This document shows, one piece after another, positions 18,892 to 27,058 of a DNA stretch of 64,000 bases (the stretch's first letter is position 1; every line of letters begins with the position of its first letter). Source of the stretch: Dyadobacter sp. CY326 (lineage in GTDB: Bacteria > Bacteroidota > Bacteroidia > Cytophagales > Spirosomataceae); NCBI RefSeq assembly GCF_021390515.1, contig NZ_JAJUXI010000002.1:806001-870000 (forward strand). Direction: 5' to 3'. The notes under the pieces are model-generated. The model was not told where the DNA came from. It searched no databases and worked only from the letters and a program-made list of their open reading frames with translations. The position numbers and the translations under genes were made by a program.

Positions 18892-19871
18892 CTATTGCCT
18901 TCACAATTTGTTCCATCAATTACTTAGCGCAGGCCAGGACATTAGGCGATTCACTCAAATCCACCAATCCCGACGTTTTATTTTTTATCGGGCTGGTCGA
19001 TGCATTGAATGGTGTTGTATTTGAAGATGGATATGCCCCTGAATTTCCGATGATCGAGATCGACAAGATTGAGATCCAGAAATTCCAGGAAATGGCTGAC
19101 CGTTATAACATTACAGAACTTAACACTGCGGTTAAGCCATTTTACTTCACCTATTTTTTCAAGCATTATCCGGAAGCAGAGAATGTCATTTATTTTGATC
19201 CTGACATCATTGTTTTCCAGCCATTAACTGGTTTGCTTGCATCACTTACAACGCATAGCGCCGTGCTGACTCCGCACATTAACACGCCTATTGACGATCA
19301 GTTAACGCCGAATGAACTGCATCATTTAAATACGGGTGTTTATAATCTTGGTTTCGTGGCTTTTCATAGGACGCCAGAAATTATGCAATTCATTGCATGG
19401 TGGGAAGAAAAATTGAGATATGAATGTTTGATTGACTTATGCAATGGCCTTTTTGTTGACCAAAACTGGATGAATTTTTTGCCAATTTTTGTGTCTAACA
19501 CCCACATTGAACGCAATCCCGGTTATAACGCAGCATATTGGAACCTGCACGAGCGAGTGTTCTCCGAGCCGGACGGGATATTCCTTGTAAATGAGACAAA
19601 TCCGCTGATTTTCTTCCATTATAGCGGCTACGATCCGCAAAAGCCGTCGGTTTTATCCAAATATCAGGATCGTTTCGAGCTGTCTGCGCGGGCAGATCTC
19701 ACAGCATTATTTGACCTTTATCGCGAAAGTCTGATCCGGAATGGCAATGCATATTACAGGAAATTCCATTGCGCGTATATCAAACCCACCCCGGTTCGTC
19801 GTTACCAGCGCGTGCGAAAACTGCTTAAACTGCCTTTTAACTACATCATTGATCAGCTGGAAACGACCTGA
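18888..19871 (+). CDS. GT-A-fold glycosyltransferase with DPD motif
   Basis: A 327-residue protein with a GT8-like layout. It starts with a nucleotide-binding strand (TIAFTICSINYLAQARTLGDS), and the YFDPDIIVF segment provides a DxD metal/nucleotide-sugar motif at 104-106. Later LNTGVYNLGFVAFHR and DQNWMNFLP resemble the acceptor-side elements of this group. It overlaps the previous gene by four bases and the following DUF5672 gene by one base (TGATG). A paralogue lies at 20636 in which the DxD motif is lost. Sugar specificity is unknown. Confidence 0.85.
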   Translation: MTIAFTICSINYLAQARTLGDSLKSTNPDVLFFIGLVDALNGVVFEDGYAPEFPMIEIDKIEIQKFQEMADRYNITELNTAVKPFYFTYFFKHYPEAENVIYFDPDIIVFQPLTGLLASLTTHSAVLTPHINTPIDDQLTPNELHHLNTGVYNLGFVAFHRTPEIMQFIAWWEEKLRYECLIDLCNGLFVDQNWMNFLPIFVSNTHIERNPGYNAAYWNLHERVFSEPDGIFLVNETNPLIFFHYSGYDPQKPSVLSKYQDRFELSARADLTALFDLYRESLIRNGNAYYRKFHCAYIKPTPVRRYQRVRKLLKLPFNYIIDQLETT

Positions 19872-20629
19872 TGAAAGAGCTTGTATCCGTCATCGTCCCC
19901 ATTCTGAACCCGCAGATCAATCCCACAGAAGAGCGGATCTTGCATCATTGCCTCAACACACTGGAAAAATATCCGATCATTTTTATCACTTACGAAGGAG
20001 CCGATCTGTCCATTGTGAAGGAACACAACGAGGACATTGACGTCATTTATTTTCCACAAAAATACTTTCAGTCGCGTGCCCATTTGGCGGCATTGTTTCT
20101 GATGGAAGATTTTTACGACCGTTTCAGCTGGTGCGATTTCCTGCTCATTCACGAGCTGAACAGCTGGATCGTGAAAGACGAATTGTATTACTGGTGCAAG
20201 CAAGGCTATGATTATTTAAAGGCAGGACCGGTTTTGGGCAATGATTCAAAGCATCTGTCCAGTATTTTTTCAAGACTGAAAGGCTTAACCAACGACGAAA
20301 AACAAGTGGTCGGGCGTGCATTTACGAATAATGGAATTTATCTTTGTCGCATTGAACGGATGATCAATTCCATAAAAGCGAAGCGAAAAGTGGTTTACGG
20401 TTATCGGCATAACGACAATCTGGACAATGCTGACTCCGTTTTCTGGGAGCTTGAAGCCAACAGATTCTGGCCGCATTTGCGCAAACCAACCGAAATTGTC
20501 CGCAATCATTTTGCCACGGACGCGGCAAATGTCAACCTAAAAAAGACGTTACCCTTTGCATTAACCGGCATTTCGAAAGAAAATATCCATGATCTGCCTT
20601 ATTTCAAATCATTGCCGGAAGCGAGTTAA
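19871..20629 (+). CDS. DUF5672-like protein, glycosyltransferase-associated
   Basis: A 252-residue soluble protein. The segments FLLIHELNSWIVKDELYYWC and GYDYLKAGP fit the DUF5672 family, which I know from polysaccharide and glycan loci. It is usually regarded as glycosyltransferase-like, but no reaction is established. A GNDSKHLSS stretch and an NNGIYLCRIERM segment follow. Its place between two paralogous GT-A-type genes, with overlapping or near-overlapping ends (1 base upstream, 6 bases downstream), argues for a role in the same glycan assembly. The family is assigned by motif memory. Confidence 0.72.
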   Translation: MKELVSVIVPILNPQINPTEERILHHCLNTLEKYPIIFITYEGADLSIVKEHNEDIDVIYFPQKYFQSRAHLAALFLMEDFYDRFSWCDFLLIHELNSWIVKDELYYWCKQGYDYLKAGPVLGNDSKHLSSIFSRLKGLTNDEKQVVGRAFTNNGIYLCRIERMINSIKAKRKVVYGYRHNDNLDNADSVFWELEANRFWPHLRKPTEIVRNHFATDAANVNLKKTLPFALTGISKENIHDLPYFKSLPEAS

Positions 20630-20635
20630 CTGCAC

Positions 20636-21586
20636 ATGAATATTATTTACACGGTTTGTAACAGGATTAACCTTGCCCATGCACTAGCTCTGGCGGATTC
20701 CGTCTTGCTTCATCAACCGGATCACACTTTTTATCTCTGCTGGGTCGACACGACGCCATTAGAATTGCCTGCGCACATCAAATTGCTTACGATTGAACAG
20801 GCTAATATTCCGGAATGGAAACGCATGGAAGCCAATTATTTCAATTTTGAGCTGTTGACAGCATGTCGTCCCTGGTTTGCATTGAAGCTTTTACAATTGC
20901 ATGAAAACTGTGAAAGTCTTGTTTTTCTGGCGCCCACGGTCTGGCTGATCAAGCCTTTTCAAGACGTCGTCAATCCAGATTCAGACATGCATTTGACACC
21001 GAACATTCGAAAACCGTTGTCGCCTTCGAAGCTTCTGGATGATAAGCGCATTTTAAACATTGGCATGTTTCATTCCGGAAGCTGGATTTTAAAACCGGGT
21101 GAAAAAACTGGCAGAATGCTCAACTGGTGGGCAGAACGCACGATAGACAGGGCCGCATTTGATCTTTGCAACGGAAAAAATATGGACCAGCTTTGGCTGA
21201 ATTATACGCTCGTCTGGATTCCAAAAACAACCCAAATTGCGCATGCCGGATGGCATTACGGCCTCCATTCGGTTTTAAATAATGATTTGCAGATAAAAAA
21301 TGGCGCTTATCTTGTTGAAGGTCAGCCGCTTTTATCACTCGATTTTGCCGGCCTGGACTATTATGATCCGGTTTGGTCCGATCACGCGGCTTTACTTTCG
21401 CACAATAATGCATTCCAATCGCTTTATACAAATTATAAAAGCATTTTGAGCAAATACAAAAAAACGCTTCCTGCTTACACTGACAATGGATATGGTAAAA
21501 TCCCAGACATCAAAAAAAACAGGATTCTGAGAAACAACATTGCAGCCAGATTGAAATCGTTCACTGCATTCATTGACCAATTTTAA
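20636..21586 (+). CDS. GT-A-like glycosyltransferase paralogue lacking the DxD motif
   Basis: A 316-residue paralogue of the protein at 18888. Both begin with a short strand and an N-A-x-A-L-A-DS helix, share a C-R/K-PW/F helix before the nucleotide site, and keep the N-IGMFHSGSW / N-LGFVAFHR and DQLWLNY / DQNWMNF segments. The position of the DPD motif is occupied by Ala99-Pro100-Thr101 (LVFLAPTVWLIKPF). This would remove the usual metal ligands. The protein could be an inactive partner of its paralogue, a metal-independent enzyme, or a lectin-like subunit. The reading frame is intact, so this is not simple decay. Confidence 0.78.
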   Translation: MNIIYTVCNRINLAHALALADSVLLHQPDHTFYLCWVDTTPLELPAHIKLLTIEQANIPEWKRMEANYFNFELLTACRPWFALKLLQLHENCESLVFLAPTVWLIKPFQDVVNPDSDMHLTPNIRKPLSPSKLLDDKRILNIGMFHSGSWILKPGEKTGRMLNWWAERTIDRAAFDLCNGKNMDQLWLNYTLVWIPKTTQIAHAGWHYGLHSVLNNDLQIKNGAYLVEGQPLLSLDFAGLDYYDPVWSDHAALLSHNNAFQSLYTNYKSILSKYKKTLPAYTDNGYGKIPDIKKNRILRNNIAARLKSFTAFIDQF

Positions 21587-21611
21587 CATTTTACAGCGGA
21601 ACCAAAACTAT

Positions 21612-22496
21612 ATGCACTTCCTTGAAAAAAATACGCAGGACTTGCGGAGTTTTATATCTGAACTGAGAATTAATGGCGCTCAGTCCGCTAGCCGGGGAAA
21701 CTTCCCAAAATTGACCATCATTACGCCATCCTACAATCAGGCAGATTATCTGGAAAGAACAATTTTAAGCGTTCTGAACCAGAATTATCCCAATCTGGAA
21801 TACATGATCGTCGACGGCGGCTCGACGGATTACAGTGTTGAGGTTATTAAAAAATATGAGAAATATCTTAGCTGGTGGGTTTCTGAAAAAGATCGCGGCC
21901 AGGTCCATGCAATCAATAAAGCGCTTGAACGAGCGACTGGCGAATATATCGGCTTCCAAAATTCCGATGACGTATATTTTCCAGACACATTTGCTCGTTT
22001 TGGAGAAGCAGTGAAAAACCAGCCTGACGATGTCATTTACGGCGATTTATACATGATCACGCCAGATGACGAGGTGACGGAAGTTTTAAAAACAACGTCT
22101 TACAGCTTGCAAAGCCAGTTATTAGAGGGCATGCAGATTCACAATCAATCATTGTTTTTCAAACGTTCGCTTGTTGAAAAATACGGCAAATTTGACGAGT
22201 CTTACCGGTTTGCATTCGACTATGAATTCATAACACGTTACACGCATCCAAAAACGACCAAAGTCAGGAAGGTCGATGGCCTGGCGGGCGCATTGCGTGT
22301 GCATCCGGACGCGAAGTCATCCACGATTGCATCTGTTGGAAAAGAAGAGCATGCGAAGATTCAAAAATTGTACATTTCAACGAACGGTTCAGATCCTCTC
22401 AACAAAATAAGGTATCTTTGGTGCCGGGTCCGTAAAATAGCATATTTCGTGCTGCGCTTGGATTTGAAATACATCCGTTACAGATTTTCCAGATGA
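21612..22496 (+). CDS. Family 2 glycosyltransferase
   Basis: A 294-residue inverting GT-A enzyme. The ATG at 21612 is used because the upstream in-frame start lies inside the preceding gene. PKLTIITPSYNQADYLERTI begins the nucleotide-binding fold. VDGGSTDYS is the first aspartate site, and FQNSDDVYFPD is the metal-binding DxD-like site (QNSDD). SLFFKRSLVEKYGKFDE and FDYEFITRY carry the later acidic catalytic-base region (FDYE). It is cytoplasmic and probably adds one residue to the repeating unit. Its end overlaps the next gene by four bases (ATGA). Confidence 0.92.
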   Translation: MHFLEKNTQDLRSFISELRINGAQSASRGNFPKLTIITPSYNQADYLERTILSVLNQNYPNLEYMIVDGGSTDYSVEVIKKYEKYLSWWVSEKDRGQVHAINKALERATGEYIGFQNSDDVYFPDTFARFGEAVKNQPDDVIYGDLYMITPDDEVTEVLKTTSYSLQSQLLEGMQIHNQSLFFKRSLVEKYGKFDESYRFAFDYEFITRYTHPKTTKVRKVDGLAGALRVHPDAKSSTIASVGKEEHAKIQKLYISTNGSDPLNKIRYLWCRVRKIAYFVLRLDLKYIRYRFSR

Positions 22497-23824
22497 ATTG
22501 GAGTCTACTTAACCTAGCTACTAATTTTACCAATCTCAGATATGCTGTTGGCATCGCCATGATGTTCAATGGTTTCCCTCTGATATTTTTTATTAGGGAC
22601 ACGCTGGGAATCGGGCCGGCCAGCAGTGTGTTCACAGCCATATTTTTCGGCTTGGCGCTTGCATTGATGGTGCCGATGCACCTTTTCAAAAGACTTTATA
22701 AGCCAAATGTAATCCTGCTTAATTTGGGCCTTGGCTTTCTGCTGCTTACACTTTATTATTTCATGTTTATCAATAAGCAGGGCAAATCCGTCGCTGACAT
22801 TGGTAACTATGTCTTCATTTTTGGCTTTCTCGTTTTGCTGCTGCATGTGCCCAATGATGTCAAGGACACGCTCGTAATGATGCTTTTCCTGATGTCCTTG
22901 TTTACGAATATAACACTCGTTTATTCCATTTTAAATGACCCGAACTGGACGCCCGGGATGCGTGCTGCGGTAAATTTTGCCAACGAAAGCGCACAACCCG
23001 GTGGTAATCCGCACATTACCGCGCGAAATGGGATTATTTGCTTATTATCAGCCATGGTAATGCTCAATAGGACACCAGGCATTGTAACCAAGCTCTTCCT
23101 TTTCTTCTCGGCGCTGTTCAGCGTAGGCGTTATCGTTATTTCCCTTGCAAAATCCAGCTATCTGGCCGTCGGCCTTATGATTGCCGCTTATTTCATATTG
23201 CATTTTAAGGTGTCCAATGTTTTCTCTGCAATCGGCAGCGCCTTTAAGATGAGAAACATGGCATTCATTGTGCTCATCTTGATCGGAATCAGATATTTTT
23301 TAAGCCGATATGGCAACGTTTTTAACATGTTGCTCGGTTATTGGGACATTTTCCAAAACAGAATTATGGACGTAATTTTCACGTCAACCGGGGTGAGAAT
23401 TACAGACACAGCCGACACGGATGCGTCGGCGATGGGCCGTGTTGGTGGCTTTGGTGAATTTACGGAGACGATATTTTCATGGGACGTTTTCCTCGGAAGA
23501 GGTTACAAATCCGATTATCTCGACGTCCCGATTCTGGAATCCTGGGTAAGTCACGGAATATTTGGATTTGTGTTTTTCGCAGGATTCAACTTCTTTTTAT
23601 TCCTCTTCGCCATGCGTGAAATTCGGCGATATACTAATCCGCTAACCACATTCCTTGCCTATTTCTTCTTGTCATTAACTGTCCTGCTTTTTACCGGTGG
23701 AAGGCCTTACGACATTGCATTTTGGTTTCCTTACCTGGTCATGATCCGGTTTTTGGGAATAAAATACCTCGACAACATTTCAAGAAGGCCGGTCCAGCCG
23801 CAACTTACAACGGTTACCAGCTAA
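22493..23824 (+). CDS. Polytopic membrane protein, O-antigen polymerase/ligase-like
   Basis: A 443-residue membrane protein with about 11-12 hydrophobic helices and a larger external loop between about 270 and 345 (FNMLLGYWDIFQNRIMD, then TDTADTDASAMGRVGGF). The R/G-containing loop, followed by SWVSHGIFGFVFF and a TGGRPYDIAFWFPYL helix, fits the Wzy/WaaL superfamily. In an ABC-exporter locus a ligase-like or chain-modifying role is as plausible as polymerisation. Translation is coupled to the glycosyltransferase before it. No sequence motif separates the two options. Confidence 0.72.
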   Translation: MNWSLLNLATNFTNLRYAVGIAMMFNGFPLIFFIRDTLGIGPASSVFTAIFFGLALALMVPMHLFKRLYKPNVILLNLGLGFLLLTLYYFMFINKQGKSVADIGNYVFIFGFLVLLLHVPNDVKDTLVMMLFLMSLFTNITLVYSILNDPNWTPGMRAAVNFANESAQPGGNPHITARNGIICLLSAMVMLNRTPGIVTKLFLFFSALFSVGVIVISLAKSSYLAVGLMIAAYFILHFKVSNVFSAIGSAFKMRNMAFIVLILIGIRYFLSRYGNVFNMLLGYWDIFQNRIMDVIFTSTGVRITDTADTDASAMGRVGGFGEFTETIFSWDVFLGRGYKSDYLDVPILESWVSHGIFGFVFFAGFNFFLFLFAMREIRRYTNPLTTFLAYFFLSLTVLLFTGGRPYDIAFWFPYLVMIRFLGIKYLDNISRRPVQPQLTTVTS

Positions 23825-23887
23825 CCCCATTCCCTATTACAACAACTCGTTTGGCCTTTTTGAGTCAACCAGCGAGAAACCCTGCTC

Positions 23888-24937
23888 ATGAGAGACCGCG
23901 TTGAACAATTAGATGGATTAAGAGGCATTTTTTCGATTTTGGTAATCGCCCACCATCACAATGCGTTCAAAGAATCGATCATTTACAACAACTTTTTCGT
24001 CATCAATTCCAGCCTTTTTGTTGACTTTTTCTTCGTATTAAGCGGTTTTGTAATCGCAATGAATTATGTAGGGAAAGTGAAAACAGCGAAGGATTTCGGC
24101 TTATTTATGAAAAAGCGGTTTATCCGACTTTTCCCGCTGTTATTTTTCACAGAAATCATATTCATCATTGCCAACCTGATCGGAGAAAATAGCCCGATGA
24201 AAAACGCAAGTGGCCTCGGCTTGGATTATTACGCCTACACCGCCTTAGACACGCTTACATTCATGGGTTCTACGCCCGTATTTGGCTCGTGGATCAGCAA
24301 CAATTATCCAGCCTGGTCCATATCCGCCGAAATGGTCTCTTATGCTGTGTTTGGACTCGTCATTTTGTTTTTACCAAAAATCAAGTATGTCGCTTTTGCA
24401 ATAATTGCCTTTTTATCAGGTCTTTTTATCATATCAAGGGGTGAATATTTACTCGCCTACGATTATGGTTTCGTGCGTGGAATGCTTTGTTTTTCCCTCG
24501 GCATTTTCACGAATCTTGTCCTGAGCAAGCGCACATTCAGTTTGTCAGCATTTGAAATGCCGTTCTTGTTATTCCTGATTGCCGCAATGTATGTGGTTCA
24601 TCACTGGGAGCTTAATTTGTGGAAACTCGTTTTTCCATTCATATTTGCGGTCGGGATTGTCATTTTTGCCAGTTCGAGAGGACTTGTCACACAATTGCTT
24701 AAAAGTGAGTCATTTCAATATCTGGGAAAAATCTCATATTCCATTTATCTAAATCACGCCATTATCTTGATTTTGGTCAATGTGATTTTGTTCCGCGCAT
24801 TGAAATCGCCTGTTAATGAAGGCGTAATCGCTATTTCACTGGTGACTTCCATTTCGCTGACAATTCTGTATTCACACTTTACTTACGAATTTATTGAGAA
24901 AAGAGCCGGCAAGTTTTTAAAGGAAATATTGGAATGA
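23888..24937 (+). CDS. OafA/YrhL-type membrane acyltransferase
   Basis: A 349-residue acyltransferase-3 family protein with about ten membrane helices. The N-terminal VEQLDGLRGIFSILVIAHHH contains the LRG element and the catalytic-region histidines. FFVLSGFVIAMNY and KKRFIRLFPLLFFTEI are further hallmarks, with Arg in the RFIRLFP motif. It probably transfers acetyl or another acyl group from the cytoplasm to the glycan, acting as the last decoration step of the operon. There is no C-terminal SGNH domain fused to it, although two SGNH proteins occur elsewhere in the window. A 63-base gap precedes it. Confidence 0.9.
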   Translation: MRDRVEQLDGLRGIFSILVIAHHHNAFKESIIYNNFFVINSSLFVDFFFVLSGFVIAMNYVGKVKTAKDFGLFMKKRFIRLFPLLFFTEIIFIIANLIGENSPMKNASGLGLDYYAYTALDTLTFMGSTPVFGSWISNNYPAWSISAEMVSYAVFGLVILFLPKIKYVAFAIIAFLSGLFIISRGEYLLAYDYGFVRGMLCFSLGIFTNLVLSKRTFSLSAFEMPFLLFLIAAMYVVHHWELNLWKLVFPFIFAVGIVIFASSRGLVTQLLKSESFQYLGKISYSIYLNHAIILILVNVILFRALKSPVNEGVIAISLVTSISLTILYSHFTYEFIEKRAGKFLKEILE

Positions 24938-25004
24938 AATTTGATGATAAGGGTAAACCTTTCGGCGTTTTGAAGGGTTATCCTTAAAAACCAAAGCAGA
25001 AATT

Positions 25005-25301
25005 ATGGCTACTTTCGCAGAACTTATCAACAGCAACAAGCCCGTCCTCGTCGATTTTTCGGCTGAATGGTGTGGTCCTTGTAAAATGATGAAGCCCATT
25101 TTGGAAAAAGTAAAATCCGAACTGGGTGACTCGGCGACGATAATTAAAGTGGATGTTGACAAGAACAAATCGGCCGCTAACGCATATAAAATTCAAGGGG
25201 TGCCCACATTGATCGTCTTCAAACATGGCAAACCGATGTGGAGACAATCCGGCGTTGTGCAGGCCGATCAGCTCAAATCGATTATCAAGAAATACATTTA
25301 A
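25005..25301 (+). CDS. trxA: Thioredoxin
   Basis: A 98-residue cytoplasmic thioredoxin with the active site WCGPC at residues 22-26, the preceding LVDFSAE strand, and the cis-proline region GVPTLIVFKHG. Length is slightly short (E. coli Trx has about 108 residues) but all core elements are present. It reduces protein disulfides using electrons from thioredoxin reductase. An imperfect 13-base inverted repeat lies at 24949-24985, between the acyltransferase gene and this one. The following pentapeptide gene begins just after its stop. Confidence 0.94.
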   Translation: MATFAELINSNKPVLVDFSAEWCGPCKMMKPILEKVKSELGDSATIIKVDVDKNKSAANAYKIQGVPTLIVFKHGKPMWRQSGVVQADQLKSIIKKYI

Positions 25302-25321
25302 TAAAATCAACCCTGAAAGTT

Positions 25322-25882
25322 TTGAGAAGCAGCGATTTAGAAGTTATCGAAAACAAAGATTTTAGCATTGAAGATCTGGCTGAAACGAGTTACGAACAAG
25401 TAAAATTTCTCAATTGCACATTTTCAAATCTTTCAGGCATTGACTTTCTTGACTGCATCTTTCAGGATTGCAACATGAGCAATGCGCAGGTTAAAAATTG
25501 CAAAATCTCAGACATTGAGTTCATTAACTGCAAGTTGTTAGGAATCAATTTTTCTGAAAGCAAGGATTTTGCATTTGCAGCAAAATTTGAGAACTGCATT
25601 CTTGACTATGCCATTTTTGAACGCAAGAAACTGAACAAATCCACTTTCAGCAATTGCAAAATTCACGGCGCAGACTTCACCCAAGCCGATCTTTCCAAAT
25701 CCAAATTGTTCAATTGCGATTTCTGGGACGCTGTTTTCGACAACACCAATTTAGCTGGCGTCGACTTCTCCAACAGCAAGAATTTCACCATCGACCCCAC
25801 CAACAACAACATCCGCAAAGCCAAGTTCTTATCCTCCGACCTCGCCGGATTATTGACCAAATTCGACATTATTATCAAGTAG
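25322..25882 (+). CDS. Pentapeptide-repeat-like protein
   Basis: A protein of about 186 residues built of repeats with a C-x-F/L or A-x-F pattern every five residues (FLNCTFSNLSGIDFLDCIF, later NCKIHGADFTQADLSKSKLF and LAGVDFSNS). This predicts a right-handed quadrilateral beta-helix. Cytoplasmic, no signal peptide. The start is uncertain. TTG 25322 avoids overlap with trxA, whereas ATG 25238 would overlap trxA by 64 bases and add a tail unlike the repeats. Such proteins can mimic DNA and protect gyrase, but many have no known role. Nothing here indicates a specific target. Confidence 0.72.
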   Translation: MRSSDLEVIENKDFSIEDLAETSYEQVKFLNCTFSNLSGIDFLDCIFQDCNMSNAQVKNCKISDIEFINCKLLGINFSESKDFAFAAKFENCILDYAIFERKKLNKSTFSNCKIHGADFTQADLSKSKLFNCDFWDAVFDNTNLAGVDFSNSKNFTIDPTNNNIRKAKFLSSDLAGLLTKFDIIIK

Positions 25883-25942
25883 CATTTTGACCGCCCTGGC
25901 ATTTTTCGTTTCTTGACGGCTCCAAACCGACCTTTAACATTT

Positions 25943-27052
25943 ATGTCAATTCATTTGTTTGCCGAAACCGTTTACACCGGTCAGGAAATTCTTAGAAATC
26001 AACGCATACAAATCCTGGACGGGCAAATTGCCGGCATGGAATACGCGGAACCAGATCCTTCTGTAACGCGTGTGGCCAATCTCGCCCCCGGACTTTTTGA
26101 CAGTCACATTAACGGCGGCGAAAAGTTCTATTTCACAGAACGGGCCGACGAAGAAACCATTAACGACATTTATCAGGCCAGTCTCAAAACCGGCACGGCT
26201 TACGTGCTGCCAACGCTTATCACATCTCCGCAAGACAACATTCTCAAAGGAATTGAGGCCATTCGCAATTACATTGCCAAAAACCCGCTATCTGGCGTGT
26301 TAGGGATGCATTTGGAAGGTCCTTTCCTTAATCCGATTAAACGCGGTGCACATTTGGCTGGTTATGTCCGCAAACCGACGAATGCAGATTTGGAAGAGAT
26401 TATCCGTCACGGAAAAGGCATTATCAAGCTGATCACCATTGCGCCGGAAATGTTCACAACCAAGCAGATCCAAATGTTGCTGGAATCCGGCATAACCGTC
26501 TCCGCAGGACATTCTAACGCGACTTATGACGAAGCAACGGCCGCATTTAATCAGGGAATCCAGCTTGTGACGCATTTGTATAACGCCATGTCGGCATTCG
26601 GTCACCGCGCTCCGGGTTTGGTTGGTGCCACATTTGACAATGAATCCGTTTACGCACCTTTGATTATTGATGGTGTGCATTGTGATTTTGGTGCAGCCAG
26701 CGTGGCTTACAAAATCAAGAAAGACAAGCTGTTCCTGATCTCTGATGCATTGTTTTTAGGTGAAAAAGTGACAGAATTCAAATGGGGAGAATTTGACGCT
26801 TACTTGAAGGATGGACGTTACACCAACTCTGACGGCAACCTCGCCGGAGCAACCATTTCGTTGCCAGATGCAGTTCGTAATGCCGTGAATGTGATCGGCA
26901 TTCCCTTGCAGGAAGCGATTGAAATGGCCACAATCAGGCCAGCGAAAGCATTGGGATTGGAGAAAGAAATCGGCAGCATTGCCATTGGTTACCCGGCAAC
27001 ATTCACAACTTTCGACAATAATCTTGAAAATTTCTCGGTGCTGAAAATGTGA
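25943..27052 (+). CDS. nagA: N-acetylglucosamine-6-phosphate deacetylase
   Basis: A 369-residue amidohydrolase that removes acetate from GlcNAc-6-phosphate, feeding amino-sugar catabolism or cell-wall recycling. The ATG at 25943 is chosen over a TTG at 25913. Motifs: APGLFDSHINGG (the first metal site reads HIN, not HxH, as in single-metal NagA enzymes), GMHLEGPFLNP with the metal-binding Glu, SAGHSNATYDE, THLYNAMSAFGHR and the catalytic Asp in LISDALF. No nagB or transport gene is adjacent. It is convergent with the radical SAM gene, with a six-base gap. Confidence 0.93.
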   Translation: MSIHLFAETVYTGQEILRNQRIQILDGQIAGMEYAEPDPSVTRVANLAPGLFDSHINGGEKFYFTERADEETINDIYQASLKTGTAYVLPTLITSPQDNILKGIEAIRNYIAKNPLSGVLGMHLEGPFLNPIKRGAHLAGYVRKPTNADLEEIIRHGKGIIKLITIAPEMFTTKQIQMLLESGITVSAGHSNATYDEATAAFNQGIQLVTHLYNAMSAFGHRAPGLVGATFDNESVYAPLIIDGVHCDFGAASVAYKIKKDKLFLISDALFLGEKVTEFKWGEFDAYLKDGRYTNSDGNLAGATISLPDAVRNAVNVIGIPLQEAIEMATIRPAKALGLEKEIGSIAIGYPATFTTFDNNLENFSVLKM

Positions 27053-27058
27053 TTTGGC

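Noticed and set aside
24949-24985. Imperfect 13-base inverted repeat before trxA
   Set aside because: Two mismatches, an 11-base loop and no T-run; not convincing as terminator or operator.
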